Shown here in pieces: positions 1-7,233 of a stretch of DNA of 64,000 nucleotides. Below the pieces are notes generated by a model, which saw nothing but the letters and a program-made list of their open reading frames with translations, was not told where the DNA came from and searched no databases. The position numbers and the translations under genes are program-made. This stretch comes from a virus, in the IMG/VR virus record IMGVR_UViG_3300025849_000010, positions 1 through 64,000 of that record. One strand, written 5' to 3'. How positions within the stretch are numbered: position 1 is the stretch's first letter; the number at the start of each line of letters is the position of its first letter.

Positions 1-2
1 GT

Positions 3-200
3 ATGCGTGTTGACGTTCCGCTGATAGTTGATGGCAGAGACGTCATGAAAGAACTTGACGAAATGCGTGATGTTCTGTTACTATTAAAGCGTGACGTAGA
101 CATGGAAGCCAAGTATCCTCGTCTTAAAGAATTAAAAGACGAGTACGAACGTGCTCTTGAAAAATATAAAACGTTTGACACACTAAAGGAATCAAAATGA
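3..200 (+). CDS. small charged helical protein, unknown function
   Basis: Encodes 65 residues, rich in Glu, Lys and Leu and probably mostly helical from about residue 14 onward. I can name no domain. It resembles short proteins I recall from T4-like marine phages, which is memory and not a search. The ATG lies two bases from the window edge, so a longer upstream reading frame cannot be excluded, although the N-terminus reads like a natural start. The stop overlaps the next start as ATGA, implying translational coupling. Confidence 0.65.
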   Translation: MRVDVPLIVDGRDVMKELDEMRDVLLLLKRDVDMEAKYPRLKELKDEYERALEKYKTFDTLKESK

Positions 201-475
201 ACTGGTTGAAAAGAAAACTCCGTAACTGGATTAACGATTACGATAATGAAGTTAGTATGAAACTTACTCCTAGTCGTGATGTAGAGGCACAGGTATGCGA
301 TGCTGAACCTATCCTAAACTTCCGTGTGTTCAGTGCTGTAGGCGGACAGGTTGTAGAGTTTAGACGCTATGATCGTAAAACTGATCGCAATGATACAACT
401 ACATACATCGTTACTAAGGATCAAGACTTTGGTGATAAGATTAGTAAAATCGCAAATATGGAAATGCTTAAATGA
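197..475 (+). CDS. small protein, unknown function
   Basis: A 92-residue soluble protein with a basic N-terminus (about residues 5-12) followed by a mixed charged region. No catalytic motif or membrane segment is visible. It is linked by ATGA overlaps to both neighbours, so it belongs to the same plus-strand operon that leads into the phosphoribosyltransferase gene. Confidence 0.7.
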   Translation: MNWLKRKLRNWINDYDNEVSMKLTPSRDVEAQVCDAEPILNFRVFSAVGGQVVEFRRYDRKTDRNDTTTYIVTKDQDFGDKISKIANMEMLK

Positions 476-660
476 GTATGAACCACGATGCAAAACCCAA
501 AGACGAAGAACTAGAACGCATGAAGGCAGAGTTTCTTGCTAAAGGCGGAGAAGTTACTGTAGGCAAAACAAAGCCTATGCCAAGCGAACTTGGTATTAGT
601 AACAATACTTGGAATAACAAACTAACCAAAGCAGAAAAGGATTCGAAGGCAGGCAAATGA
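472..660 (+). CDS. small hydrophilic protein, unknown function
   Basis: Encodes 62 residues, strongly hydrophilic and Lys/Glu-rich, with no cysteines and no recognised domain. ATGA overlaps at both ends tie it into the operon. It is probably partly disordered. Its short length and tight packing are typical of phage accessory genes. Confidence 0.65.
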   Translation: MSMNHDAKPKDEELERMKAEFLAKGGEVTVGKTKPMPSELGISNNTWNNKLTKAEKDSKAGK

Positions 661-1220
661 TTAAGAAACATTATTACACTTGGCAAGACGTAGAAAAAAT
701 GTGTGTACAGATTGTTACACAGATGTATGCCGATAACTGGCGTCCTGATTACATTGTAGGTCTTACTCGCGGCGGAAACATTCCTGCTACTATTATTAGT
801 AACATGCTCAACGTTCGTTGCGAAGCACTTAAAGTAAGTTTGCGTGATGACGGCAGTGACATGGGTCCTGAAAGTAACTGCTGGATGGCCGAGGATGCAT
901 TTGGATATAACTATCCAGAAGAATCTGGTGTTACTGGTACACGATGGGATATTATGCAACGCAAGAACATCTTGATTGTAGACGATATCAACGATACTGG
1001 TGCTACGTTTAACTGGATCAAACAAGACTGGCGTAGTGGATGCTTACCTAACGAAGATAATGCCTGGGCAAGTGTATGGGCTAACAATGTTCGCTTTGCT
1101 ACACTAACAAACAATGATGCAAGTAAGTTTGACGATGTGCGTTATACTTGTCACGAAATTAACAAAGCAGAAGAAGATGTTTGGTTAGTTTACCCATGGG
1201 AGAACGTCGGTGAATATTGA
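657..1220 (+). CDS. phosphoribosyltransferase family protein
   Basis: A 187-residue type I phosphoribosyltransferase. Residues 33-44 (IVGLTRGGNIPA) match the strand and loop preceding the active site. Residues 109-117 (DDINDTGAT) are the PRPP-binding signature, after the hydrophobic strand ILIV. The family joins a purine or pyrimidine base to PRPP, so a nucleobase-salvage role (hypoxanthine/guanine type) is likely; the base specificity is not readable. Overlaps the preceding gene by ATGA and the following HIT gene by 11 nt. A nucleotide-metabolism role fits a phage that also carries FolE and QueE. A regulatory member of the fold is a less likely alternative. Confidence 0.88.
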   Translation: MIKKHYYTWQDVEKMCVQIVTQMYADNWRPDYIVGLTRGGNIPATIISNMLNVRCEALKVSLRDDGSDMGPESNCWMAEDAFGYNYPEESGVTGTRWDIMQRKNILIVDDINDTGATFNWIKQDWRSGCLPNEDNAWASVWANNVRFATLTNNDASKFDDVRYTCHEINKAEEDVWLVYPWENVGEY

Positions 1221-1584
1221 TACCCTAGAACTTGCTCGAACAGAAGGACGAGCACCTTGGTCTAACGTAATGTATGATACACGCGACTTTGTAGTCTTTG
1301 AAGATGCGTATCCTGTTACAGAAGGTCATACTTTAGTTGTGCCTAAAACTAACACACAAGAAGAATTGCTCAAATGTTTCAAGTTTGCTACAGCAATGGG
1401 TAACGAAAACGTACAAGCAGAAAATAATATTACAGGCTATAACATTGGTCTAAACATTGGGGAGAGTGCAGGCCAGACTTGCATGTACCCACATGTACAC
1501 TTAATATTTCGTCGCGACAAGGACTGTCCGGATCCTGTTGGCGGAGTTCGTAACGTAATCCCGGGCAAAGGAAACTATAGGTAA
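1210..1584 (+). CDS. HIT-family nucleotide-binding protein
   Basis: A 124-residue histidine-triad protein. Start is GTG at 1210, supported by a GGGAG ribosome-binding site at 1198-1202 with 7 nt spacing inside the upstream gene. The triad region, residues 93-97, reads YPHVH: the middle (nucleophilic) and last histidines H95 and H97 are kept but the first is Tyr93. The N-terminal strands (FVVFEDAYPVTEGHTLVVP) match the HIT fold. HIT proteins hydrolyse or transfer nucleoside phosphoramidates, dinucleotides or nucleotidyl groups. Here a nucleotide-metabolism role is inferred from fold and position after a phosphoribosyltransferase. Activity with the altered triad is uncertain. Confidence 0.85.
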   Translation: MNIDTLELARTEGRAPWSNVMYDTRDFVVFEDAYPVTEGHTLVVPKTNTQEELLKCFKFATAMGNENVQAENNITGYNIGLNIGESAGQTCMYPHVHLIFRRDKDCPDPVGGVRNVIPGKGNYR

Positions 1585-1592
1585 AAGGACTT

Positions 1593-1799
1593 ATGAAATT
1601 GAAAGAACAATTAGTAAAAGCAGCACGTATGCACGCCGAAGGTGAATTAGAACGTGCCAAAACAAACATTATGGTATACATGAACAATGCTACAGGTATT
1701 GGTGAGCACAGTGATATTGTAGAAGCTATTCAAGAAGAACTTGATAAAATGGCTGCTGCAAATGACCGCATGGAAATGTTAGAAAAATATTTTTCTTAA
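1593..1799 (+). CDS. small helical protein, unknown function
   Basis: Encodes 68 residues, all-helical in appearance, acidic and basic residues alternating, with a short loop about residues 32-38 (NNATGIGEH). It looks like a conserved short protein of marine T4-like phages, from memory. Starts at ATG 1593 after AAAGGA. It is the last gene before a sigma70-type promoter, so it probably ends the first operon. Confidence 0.7.
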   Translation: MKLKEQLVKAARMHAEGELERAKTNIMVYMNNATGIGEHSDIVEAIQEELDKMAAANDRMEMLEKYFS

Positions 1800-1802
1800 C
1801 AC

Positions 1803-1831
1803 TTGACAAAACCTAAATAAACGTGTATACT
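1803..1831 (+). promoter_or_regulatory. sigma70-type promoter upstream of folE
   Basis: TTGACA at 1803-1808, 17-bp spacer, TATACT at 1826-1831. Intergenic, about 50 nt before the folE start. The -35 is perfect and the -10 is one base off consensus, so host RNA polymerase should read it without phage factors. Confidence 0.8.
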
Positions 1832-1881
1832 TAACAGTATAATGAATGGCAATCCTCTGCCTTAACATCGGAGTAACATAT

Positions 1882-2565
1882 ATGAGTAAACAAGAAGAAA
1901 TTAAAGCTCGCCTAGTCCAGGCAAAGCAACGCTACTGGGCTGGCGACAATATTAGTAGTGTGCTACAAGATGGTGACAAAGAAACACTCATCGACGAAGC
2001 AACTACAGCATTTGAAAGTGTACTTGATGCACTTATCATTGATCGATATAACGATCCTAACAGTCAAGGTACAGCACGGCGTCTTGCTAAAATGTACTTT
2101 AATGAGATCATGGCAGGACGTTATGATCCTATGCCAAGTGCAACTGCATTTCCTAATGACAGTGACGATCGCTATGAAGGTATGCTTGTAGTGCGTTCAG
2201 AACTAAAGAGCATGTGTAGTCATCATCACCAGCCAGTAAGCGGAGTTGCATATATTGGTATTATTGCAGCAGACAAACTAATCGGTCTAAGCAAGTATAC
2301 ACGCATTGCACAGTGGTGCGCTCGGCGTGGCACACTACAAGAAGAACTTGCAAACGATATTGCACGTGAGATTGCAAGTGCAACTGGTGCAGAAAACTTA
2401 GGTGTTTATATTCAAGCAACACACGGATGCTGTGAGAATCGCGGCATTATGGCACATAGTTCACTTACACAAACAACTGTATTGCGTGGGTCTTTTAAAG
2501 ATGATGCAGGTACAAAGAAAGAGTTCTTTGACAACATTAAGCTACAACAGGAGTTTGCACGATGA
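1882..2565 (+). CDS. folE: GTP cyclohydrolase I
   Basis: A 227-residue GTP cyclohydrolase I, which converts GTP to 7,8-dihydroneopterin triphosphate, the first step of folate and of 7-deazaguanine (preQ0) synthesis. Zinc ligands are visible at C112 and H115 (in MCSHHH) and C183 (in HGCCENRG), and the core strands around YIGIIAADKLIGLSKY are typical. I place the start at ATG 1882, after CGGAG, and not at the in-frame ATG 1846, which is too close to the promoter and lacks a ribosome site. It overlaps a small membrane-protein gene by ATGA and sits two genes before queE, which favours a deazaguanine role over folate. Confidence 0.93.
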   Translation: MSKQEEIKARLVQAKQRYWAGDNISSVLQDGDKETLIDEATTAFESVLDALIIDRYNDPNSQGTARRLAKMYFNEIMAGRYDPMPSATAFPNDSDDRYEGMLVVRSELKSMCSHHHQPVSGVAYIGIIAADKLIGLSKYTRIAQWCARRGTLQEELANDIAREIASATGAENLGVYIQATHGCCENRGIMAHSSLTQTTVLRGSFKDDAGTKKEFFDNIKLQQEFAR

Positions 2566-2696
2566 TTGAGAAGTTAATTTATGGCGCTGCTGCAATTATT
2601 TTTATTGCAGGCATGGCATATTATTTAAACCATATATGGAGTGATTGTTTGGAAGAAAACAGTTTCTTCACTTGTGCAAGGATGTTAAACAAATGA
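2562..2696 (+). CDS. 44-residue single-pass membrane protein
   Basis: A short gene between folE and queE that is easily missed. It begins with an ATGA overlap on folE and ends with an ATGA overlap on queE (2693-2696). Residues 5-22 (LIYGAAAIIFIAGMAYYL) form one hydrophobic helix; the tail has two cysteines and is polar. Function unknown. Perfect coupling at both ends and the protein-like composition argue it is translated. Confidence 0.7.
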   Translation: MIEKLIYGAAAIIFIAGMAYYLNHIWSDCLEENSFFTCARMLNK

Positions 2697-3652
2697 TAGC
2701 ACCAGTATTTGAAAAAGGATATCCGTCACATGAAGCAGTTAACAGAAAGCCAGCTATGAAACTACGTTATTCAGAAGCATTTTATTCAGTACAAGGCGAA
2801 GGTAAGTTTGTAGGAGTACCCAGTGTATTCCTACGCACCTTCGGTTGTAACTTCCGTTGTATGAACTTTGGCCTTGGCAAGGATGAACCTAGTCGTGCAG
2901 AAAAGCATGAAGCAGGACAACGATACAATGCAGAAGTAAAAGCATTGTTAGATGATGGTATTGTTGCTAAAACAGAAAAGTTTACAGACTTGCCAATTAT
3001 TCACACAGGGTGCGACACTTATGCAAGTATCTATCCTGAGTTTAAGGACTTTAATAAACTTGCAGAAGTCGACGAAGTAGTTGAGCATCTGTTATCGCTT
3101 ACCCCAGAAGGTAAGTGGACTATGGATAATGGTCAAGATATCCATTTGATTATGACAGGTGGTGAGCCGTTGTTAGCGTGGCAGCGGCTTTACGTAGAGC
3201 TGTTCGAACACCCACGTATGCAGGATTTAAAAAATGTCACATTTGAAACAAACACTACACAACACTTACACGACGACCTCTACAACTATCTCAACGATAG
3301 CGACAGAATTACAGTCACATGGAGTTGCAGCCCTAAGCTCTCCGTTTCAGGCGAATCTTGGGAAGATGCTATTCGTCCTGACGTTGCTCTTAATTATTCC
3401 ACTGTTGCTGGTAGTGACATTTATCTTAAATTTGTTGTTGCTGATCGTGCAGACATTGAAGAAGCTGGTAGAGCTGTGCAAGCATATCGTGACGTCGGCG
3501 TTGAGTGTCCAGTATATTGTATGCCGCTTGGCGGACGCTCGGAAGAGTATGTTCTCAATGTTCAAGAAGTTGCGCAAGTCTGCATGGAAAAAGGATGGCG
3601 CTTCACCCCCAGACTCCATATATCCTTATTCGGAAATGCGTGGGGTACGTGA
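2693..3652 (+). CDS. queE: QueE-like 7-carboxy-7-deazaguanine synthase (radical SAM)
   Basis: A 319-residue radical SAM enzyme of the QueE type, which rearranges 6-carboxytetrahydropterin to 7-carboxy-7-deazaguanine. The N-terminal signature FYSVQGEGKFVGVPSVFLR (about residues 30-48) is diagnostic. Two cluster cysteines lie at C52 and C56. The third, in the usual CDT context, comes only at C107, so about 50 residues are inserted inside the CX3CX2C loop. TGGEPLL and FETNT follow. Start chosen at ATG 2693 (AAGGAT 8 nt upstream, ATGA coupling) over a TTG at 2645. Works in the same pathway as folE. QueD is not seen in the window; a QueC-like protein lies at 27.6-28.3 kb. Confidence 0.88.
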   Translation: MIAPVFEKGYPSHEAVNRKPAMKLRYSEAFYSVQGEGKFVGVPSVFLRTFGCNFRCMNFGLGKDEPSRAEKHEAGQRYNAEVKALLDDGIVAKTEKFTDLPIIHTGCDTYASIYPEFKDFNKLAEVDEVVEHLLSLTPEGKWTMDNGQDIHLIMTGGEPLLAWQRLYVELFEHPRMQDLKNVTFETNTTQHLHDDLYNYLNDSDRITVTWSCSPKLSVSGESWEDAIRPDVALNYSTVAGSDIYLKFVVADRADIEEAGRAVQAYRDVGVECPVYCMPLGGRSEEYVLNVQEVAQVCMEKGWRFTPRLHISLFGNAWGT

Positions 3653-3749
3653 TGCATACAAAAACGAACAACATGAACGGGCTATGAAAGCACCGATTAA
3701 AGTGTATGAAGACTTAGATGAACGATTAAGAAAAAAAGGATTGCTATAA
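3636..3749 (+). CDS. 37-residue charged protein
   Basis: A very short gene overlapping the queE end by 17 nt and the next gene by one nt. The product is strongly charged and helical (YEDLDERLRKKGLL at the C-terminus). Function unknown. Support is its fit in the operon and natural-looking composition; the ribosome site is weak, so the start is uncertain. Confidence 0.5.
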   Translation: MRGVRDAYKNEQHERAMKAPIKVYEDLDERLRKKGLL

Positions 3750-4126
3750 TGGGATGGTGGAATAAACTCGTAAGAGATAAAAAGGCAGCAGAAGTCGAAA
3801 AGACTCCGGAAGACTTGCGCCGTGCAGCTCTTCAGAAAGAAAAAGACATTGCTACTAAAGCCGGAAAAGCATGGGTTGCTGTACTTGACACACAAGTAAA
3901 TCCTAACAATATTAAAAACGGATTCTTCGAGCTCGACTGGAATAATCAGTTCATTGAAGAACTGTTAGACGCAGGCTATGCTGGCGAAACTAACGAGCAA
4001 ATCGTTGATGCTTGGTTTAAGACCTTAGCAAGGCAAATGCTCGAAGAAGAAGGTGTTACGTCAGATAGAGATATGGGGCATATTAAAATTGTTCCGATTG
4101 AACAAGGCAAGAGTGAAGTAAGCTGA
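3749..4126 (+). CDS. conserved phage protein, unknown function
   Basis: Encodes 125 residues. The N-terminus is basic and charged (residues 1-30). The rest is a compact acidic domain with FFELDWNNQFIEELLDAGY and DAWFKTLARQMLEEE. I recall similar proteins from marine T4-like phages but no function. Starts at ATG 3749 overlapping the previous stop and ends overlapping the next start (TGATG), so it is translated as part of the operon. Confidence 0.72.
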   Translation: MGWWNKLVRDKKAAEVEKTPEDLRRAALQKEKDIATKAGKAWVAVLDTQVNPNNIKNGFFELDWNNQFIEELLDAGYAGETNEQIVDAWFKTLARQMLEEEGVTSDRDMGHIKIVPIEQGKSEVS

Positions 4127-4836
4127 TGGCTTCTATAGAATACTTTGGGGTATTTGCTACTCCGTTGATAAAAGGAATTCCGTTCGAACTAGAGCATCTT
4201 ATTACCGAACCTGTTCCTGCATTGTCATATCTTAGAGATAAGCACGGACCACTAGATTCGTTTAAATGTCCAGCATTAATCACACACCTTAAAAATACGT
4301 ATTATATTACTAGTCCAATCGACTTTACGTTAACTAAAGTTGGCGAGAATTTTTGGAAGTTATCTAATACTAAAGGAAAGACTAAAAGTTTAAATCCTTA
4401 CTTAGATGTACAAGTTCCTGAATCTAAACTGATAGACAACAGCGTATGTTTAAATATTGGGTTACAATATTACTTTGTAAATAACGGAGACGATGTCATT
4501 ATGGAAGTAATAGACCCGCCTCTTGTCCAAATGCCATTGACAAACATGCCAGGAGAGTTTAATATTAGTAAGTGGTATAGGCCAACTAACTTTACATTCT
4601 TTATCGATTCGTCGCTAAATGAAGTTAAGTTTAAAAGAGGAGATCCGTTGTATGCAGTTAGATTTAGGGCAAATAACAAGACCGTTAAGCTATCAAAGAT
4701 CGAAGACTTTAGTTTTCGAGAAGCAATCTTGACAGAACAAATGAGAGCTACTACAATAAAAGACTATTACCCCGGACTTAAACTAGAAGAAATGTATGAA
4801 CTATTCAAAAGTTCAGTAAAAAGGATATTTAAATGA
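4126..4836 (+). CDS. hypothetical protein before RNase H
   Basis: A 236-residue, soluble, mixed alpha/beta protein with no motif I recognise. It is rich in aromatic residues and has few cysteines (two, about residues 48 and 108). TGATG and ATGA junctions join it to its neighbours, so it is co-translated with the exonuclease gene that follows. A replication or nucleic-acid role would be guesswork from position. Confidence 0.7.
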   Translation: MASIEYFGVFATPLIKGIPFELEHLITEPVPALSYLRDKHGPLDSFKCPALITHLKNTYYITSPIDFTLTKVGENFWKLSNTKGKTKSLNPYLDVQVPESKLIDNSVCLNIGLQYYFVNNGDDVIMEVIDPPLVQMPLTNMPGEFNISKWYRPTNFTFFIDSSLNEVKFKRGDPLYAVRFRANNKTVKLSKIEDFSFREAILTEQMRATTIKDYYPGLKLEEMYELFKSSVKRIFK

Positions 4837-5819
4837 GCACCTATGTACTAGTAGACACTGCTAACACCTTCTTTAGAGCTAGGCATGTTGTGCGTGGCGA
4901 TATTGATACTAAAGTAGGTATGGCTTTGCATATCACACTTAATAGTATTAAGAAGGCATGGCATGACTTTAATGCCGATCATGTTGTAATCTGCTTAGAA
5001 GGACGTAGCTGGCGTAAAGACTTTTACGAGCCTTACAAGCGTAATAGGCAAGTTGCTCGCGACAAGCTAACTGTACAAGAGAGTGAAGAAGATACAGCGT
5101 TTTGGGAAATCTTTGACGAGTTTAAGAACTTCATGACTGAGAAGACTAACTGTACTGTTATTCAACACAAGCAACTAGAAGCAGATGATCTTATTGCTGG
5201 TTGGGTACAAGCACACCCTGATGACAATCATATTATTATCAGCACAGATGGCGACTTTGCACAACTTATTGCACCCAATGTAAAGCAGTATAACGGTGTT
5301 AGCAATACTATCATTACACACGAAGGTTACTTTGACGACAAGAAACTAGAGCCAGTAATTGATAAGAAAACTAAAGAGCCTAAGCCTGCTCCAGAGCCCG
5401 ACTTTATGTTGTTTGAAAAGTGTATGCGTGGCGACACTAGTGATAATGTGTTTAGTGCATACCCCGGTGTGCGTAAGAAAGGCACTAAGAACAAAGTCGG
5501 TCTGCTTGAAGCGTTCGAAGATAAGAATACAAAAGGCTTTAACTGGAACAACATGATGCTACAACGCTGGACTGATCATGAAGGCGTAGAACATCGTGTA
5601 CTAGACGACTACAATCGCAATGTTGTATTGTGCGACTTAACTGCACAGCCTGAAGACATTAGAGAGATAATTAATAACACTATTGCGGCAGTAGAGCCTA
5701 AAGAAATTACGCAAGTAGGTATGCGACTTATGAAGTTCTGCGCTAAGTGGGACATGCAACGAGTTGCAGATCAAGCAGAACAATTTTCTAAACCATTAGC
5801 AGCGAGGTACCCTAAATGA
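4833..5819 (+). CDS. rnh: RNase H / 5'-3' exonuclease (T4 Rnh-like)
   Basis: A 328-residue FEN/PIN-fold nuclease. Metal-binding acidic clusters are visible: D8 in LVDTANTFFR, E116/D118/D119 in LEADDL, D139/D141 in TDGDF, and D201/D204 in RGDTSDN before the PGVRKKG helix-hairpin-helix. In T4 this enzyme removes RNA primers and flaps from Okazaki fragments, working with DNA polymerase and ligase; the ligase here lies 3 kb downstream. Its length is close to T4 RNase H (305 residues). ATGA overlaps on both sides. Confidence 0.88.
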   Translation: MSTYVLVDTANTFFRARHVVRGDIDTKVGMALHITLNSIKKAWHDFNADHVVICLEGRSWRKDFYEPYKRNRQVARDKLTVQESEEDTAFWEIFDEFKNFMTEKTNCTVIQHKQLEADDLIAGWVQAHPDDNHIIISTDGDFAQLIAPNVKQYNGVSNTIITHEGYFDDKKLEPVIDKKTKEPKPAPEPDFMLFEKCMRGDTSDNVFSAYPGVRKKGTKNKVGLLEAFEDKNTKGFNWNNMMLQRWTDHEGVEHRVLDDYNRNVVLCDLTAQPEDIREIINNTIAAVEPKEITQVGMRLMKFCAKWDMQRVADQAEQFSKPLAARYPK

Positions 5820-6283
5820 CTGTAAAAGCAAAACCTATCCTAGACGGCAAATTTTGGATTCTTGAAGACCAAGGTAATCGAGTAGGAACATTACGTATTG
5901 ACGAAAACAACAAATATATTGTTAGCAATGCAAGAGGCGTTAGTAGTTTTAACAGCCGTGGATCATTAACAAAGACGTTCGGCAAAGACTTCTTTGAAGC
6001 AAAAGCATCTATTAGTGCAGCAATTTCAAATCGAGATATCAACGGATATCCAACAAGTACAGATCCATTTAACACAATGTATGATGTTAAACGCAACTTA
6101 CCGTTGTTTACTAAGAGCGAAAAATCTAAAAGTTTGTATTGTGCTGGATACTATATTATTAAATTTGACAAAGGTTGGGTTAAAAGTTTTTGTCCTAAGT
6201 TAATTACCGTAGAGCGTTATACATATAATGGTCCGTACAAAACAGAAATTGAAATGCGTCAGGAGTTAAGTCGTGTCAAATGA
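5816..6283 (+). CDS. conserved phage protein, unknown function
   Basis: A 155-residue protein starting with beta-strand-rich sequence (KFWILEDQGNRVGTLRID) and ending with a cysteine-containing block (SLYCAGYYIIKFD, SFCPKLITVERY). I recall this block from hypothetical proteins of marine T4-like phages, beside the exonuclease. No function known to me. Overlaps rnh by ATGA and the next gene by 11 nt. Confidence 0.7.
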   Translation: MTVKAKPILDGKFWILEDQGNRVGTLRIDENNKYIVSNARGVSSFNSRGSLTKTFGKDFFEAKASISAAISNRDINGYPTSTDPFNTMYDVKRNLPLFTKSEKSKSLYCAGYYIIKFDKGWVKSFCPKLITVERYTYNGPYKTEIEMRQELSRVK

Positions 6284-6527
6284 GCCAATTAATACAATAG
6301 CTATTCAGCAATTTATTAAAACTGTTGATCAGCTAGATAAAGCAAATCAAAAAGAAGTAAAAATGAATATGGCTACTGCTAAAATTCTAGCTAATACTCT
6401 TGGGATTGTAATGACGCAACTTGCTGGAAATTACGAAAATTTATTACGTAATTCTTCTCAGCAACAAAGCACTGATCAGAATATTACTGTAGAACTAGAC
6501 GGTGGCAGTGGCTGGGGTAAGACCTAA
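6273..6527 (+). CDS. small conserved protein, unknown function
   Basis: Encodes 84 residues: a helical N-terminal 55 residues and a Gln/Ser-rich tail ending in DGGSGWGKT. GTG start at 6273 is set by AGGAG at 6261-6265 with 7 nt spacing inside the upstream gene. No domain recognised. Confidence 0.68.
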   Translation: MSNEPINTIAIQQFIKTVDQLDKANQKEVKMNMATAKILANTLGIVMTQLAGNYENLLRNSSQQQSTDQNITVELDGGSGWGKT

Positions 6528-6531
6528 AAGA

Positions 6532-6539
6532 GATAAATA
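6532..6539 (+). promoter_or_regulatory. late-promoter-like box
   Basis: GATAAATA in the short intergenic gap before the gene at 6568. Resembles the T4 late consensus TATAAATA. Immediately followed by the inverted repeat at 6539-6569. Confidence 0.4.
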
Positions 6540-6569
6540 TATGCGTATATAACTAAAGGATACGCATAT
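6539..6569 (+). promoter_or_regulatory. start-codon hairpin with ribosome site in the loop
   Basis: Perfect 10-bp inverted repeat: ATATGCGTAT (6539-6548) and ATACGCATAT (6560-6569). The 11-nt loop contains most of the ribosome site AAAGGA (6555-6560), and the 3' arm includes the first two bases of the start codon (ATG 6568). In RNA this would partly sequester the start, suggesting translational control of the gene at 6568. Confidence 0.55.
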
Positions 6570-6861
6570 GAGTAGGCCCAAGCCAAAGATTTTATTAGAA
6601 GACATTAATAAAAAAACATACAAAGTAGAGCAAGTTTTAGATTCTGAAGCTATATGGGCAGTCTTTTATCAAAGCAAAGCCTTTAATCTAAAAAGCTCTA
6701 ATATGTTAACTAGCTATCCTGGACCTAAATATAAAAAAACTAGTTTTAGTAATCCAGGACATGCACACAATCTAGCAAAAAAACTTAATAATTTATTCGA
6801 CACAGATGAATTTGCTGTATATAGACTTACAGAAGGTACATTAGAAATTGAAAACGAATAA
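6568..6861 (+). CDS. conserved phage protein, unknown function
   Basis: A 97-residue basic protein with the pattern GPKYKKTSFSNPGHAHNLAK around residues 51-70, which I recall from marine T4-like hypothetical proteins. No catalytic motif. Its start lies in the 3' arm of a hairpin with the ribosome site in the loop, so expression may be controlled at translation. Overlaps the next gene by 14 nt. Confidence 0.7.
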   Translation: MSRPKPKILLEDINKKTYKVEQVLDSEAIWAVFYQSKAFNLKSSNMLTSYPGPKYKKTSFSNPGHAHNLAKKLNNLFDTDEFAVYRLTEGTLEIENE

Positions 6862-7231
6862 AGAATCCCTTACTAAGGTCTTTTTAAGAACAGCAAATAT
6901 ATCAATTAATGAAGTTACTGTATCGCAGTATCTTTCAGACTGGTGGCAAAATACTAGAATAGAGGGCGGACTAAGACTAACCGATGAAGGACTAATGTTT
7001 ATTACCGACACATTACAACTTCAGACTTATGAAATACCGTTTCCTAAAGACTTTAAATTAACCAGTCAAATTATTATCTTTTTAGATAGACTAATTGACT
7101 GTCCATATTGGCTAGGATTGCATGGCTTGATTGTTACAGACGAGCGCAAAGCCGTCGAACTTCATTTATTTTCAGGTGACATACGAAAGTATGGGTTAAC
7201 TAAGGCCATGAATAGACAAGATAACACTTAA
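6848..7231 (+). CDS. conserved phage protein, unknown function
   Basis: A 127-residue protein with a C-terminal alternation of hydrophobic strands (IIIFLDRLIDCPYWLGLHGLI). TTG at 6848 is the only plausible early start in frame and has only a distant AAGG, so initiation probably depends on coupling to the upstream gene. Resembles marine T4-like hypothetical proteins from memory. Function unknown. Confidence 0.65.
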   Translation: MKTNKESLTKVFLRTANISINEVTVSQYLSDWWQNTRIEGGLRLTDEGLMFITDTLQLQTYEIPFPKDFKLTSQIIIFLDRLIDCPYWLGLHGLIVTDERKAVELHLFSGDIRKYGLTKAMNRQDNT

Positions 7232-7233
7232 CA

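Noticed and set aside
468-1025. Long minus-strand frame opposite the phosphoribosyltransferase gene
   Set aside because: It lies wholly across two plus-strand genes with clear motifs and gives a low-complexity product without a ribosome site; it is a shadow of the coding strand.
1846-1881. Longer folE start at ATG 1846
   Set aside because: It begins about 15 nt after the -10 box and has no ribosome site; ATG 1882 has CGGAG upstream and gives a normal N-terminus.
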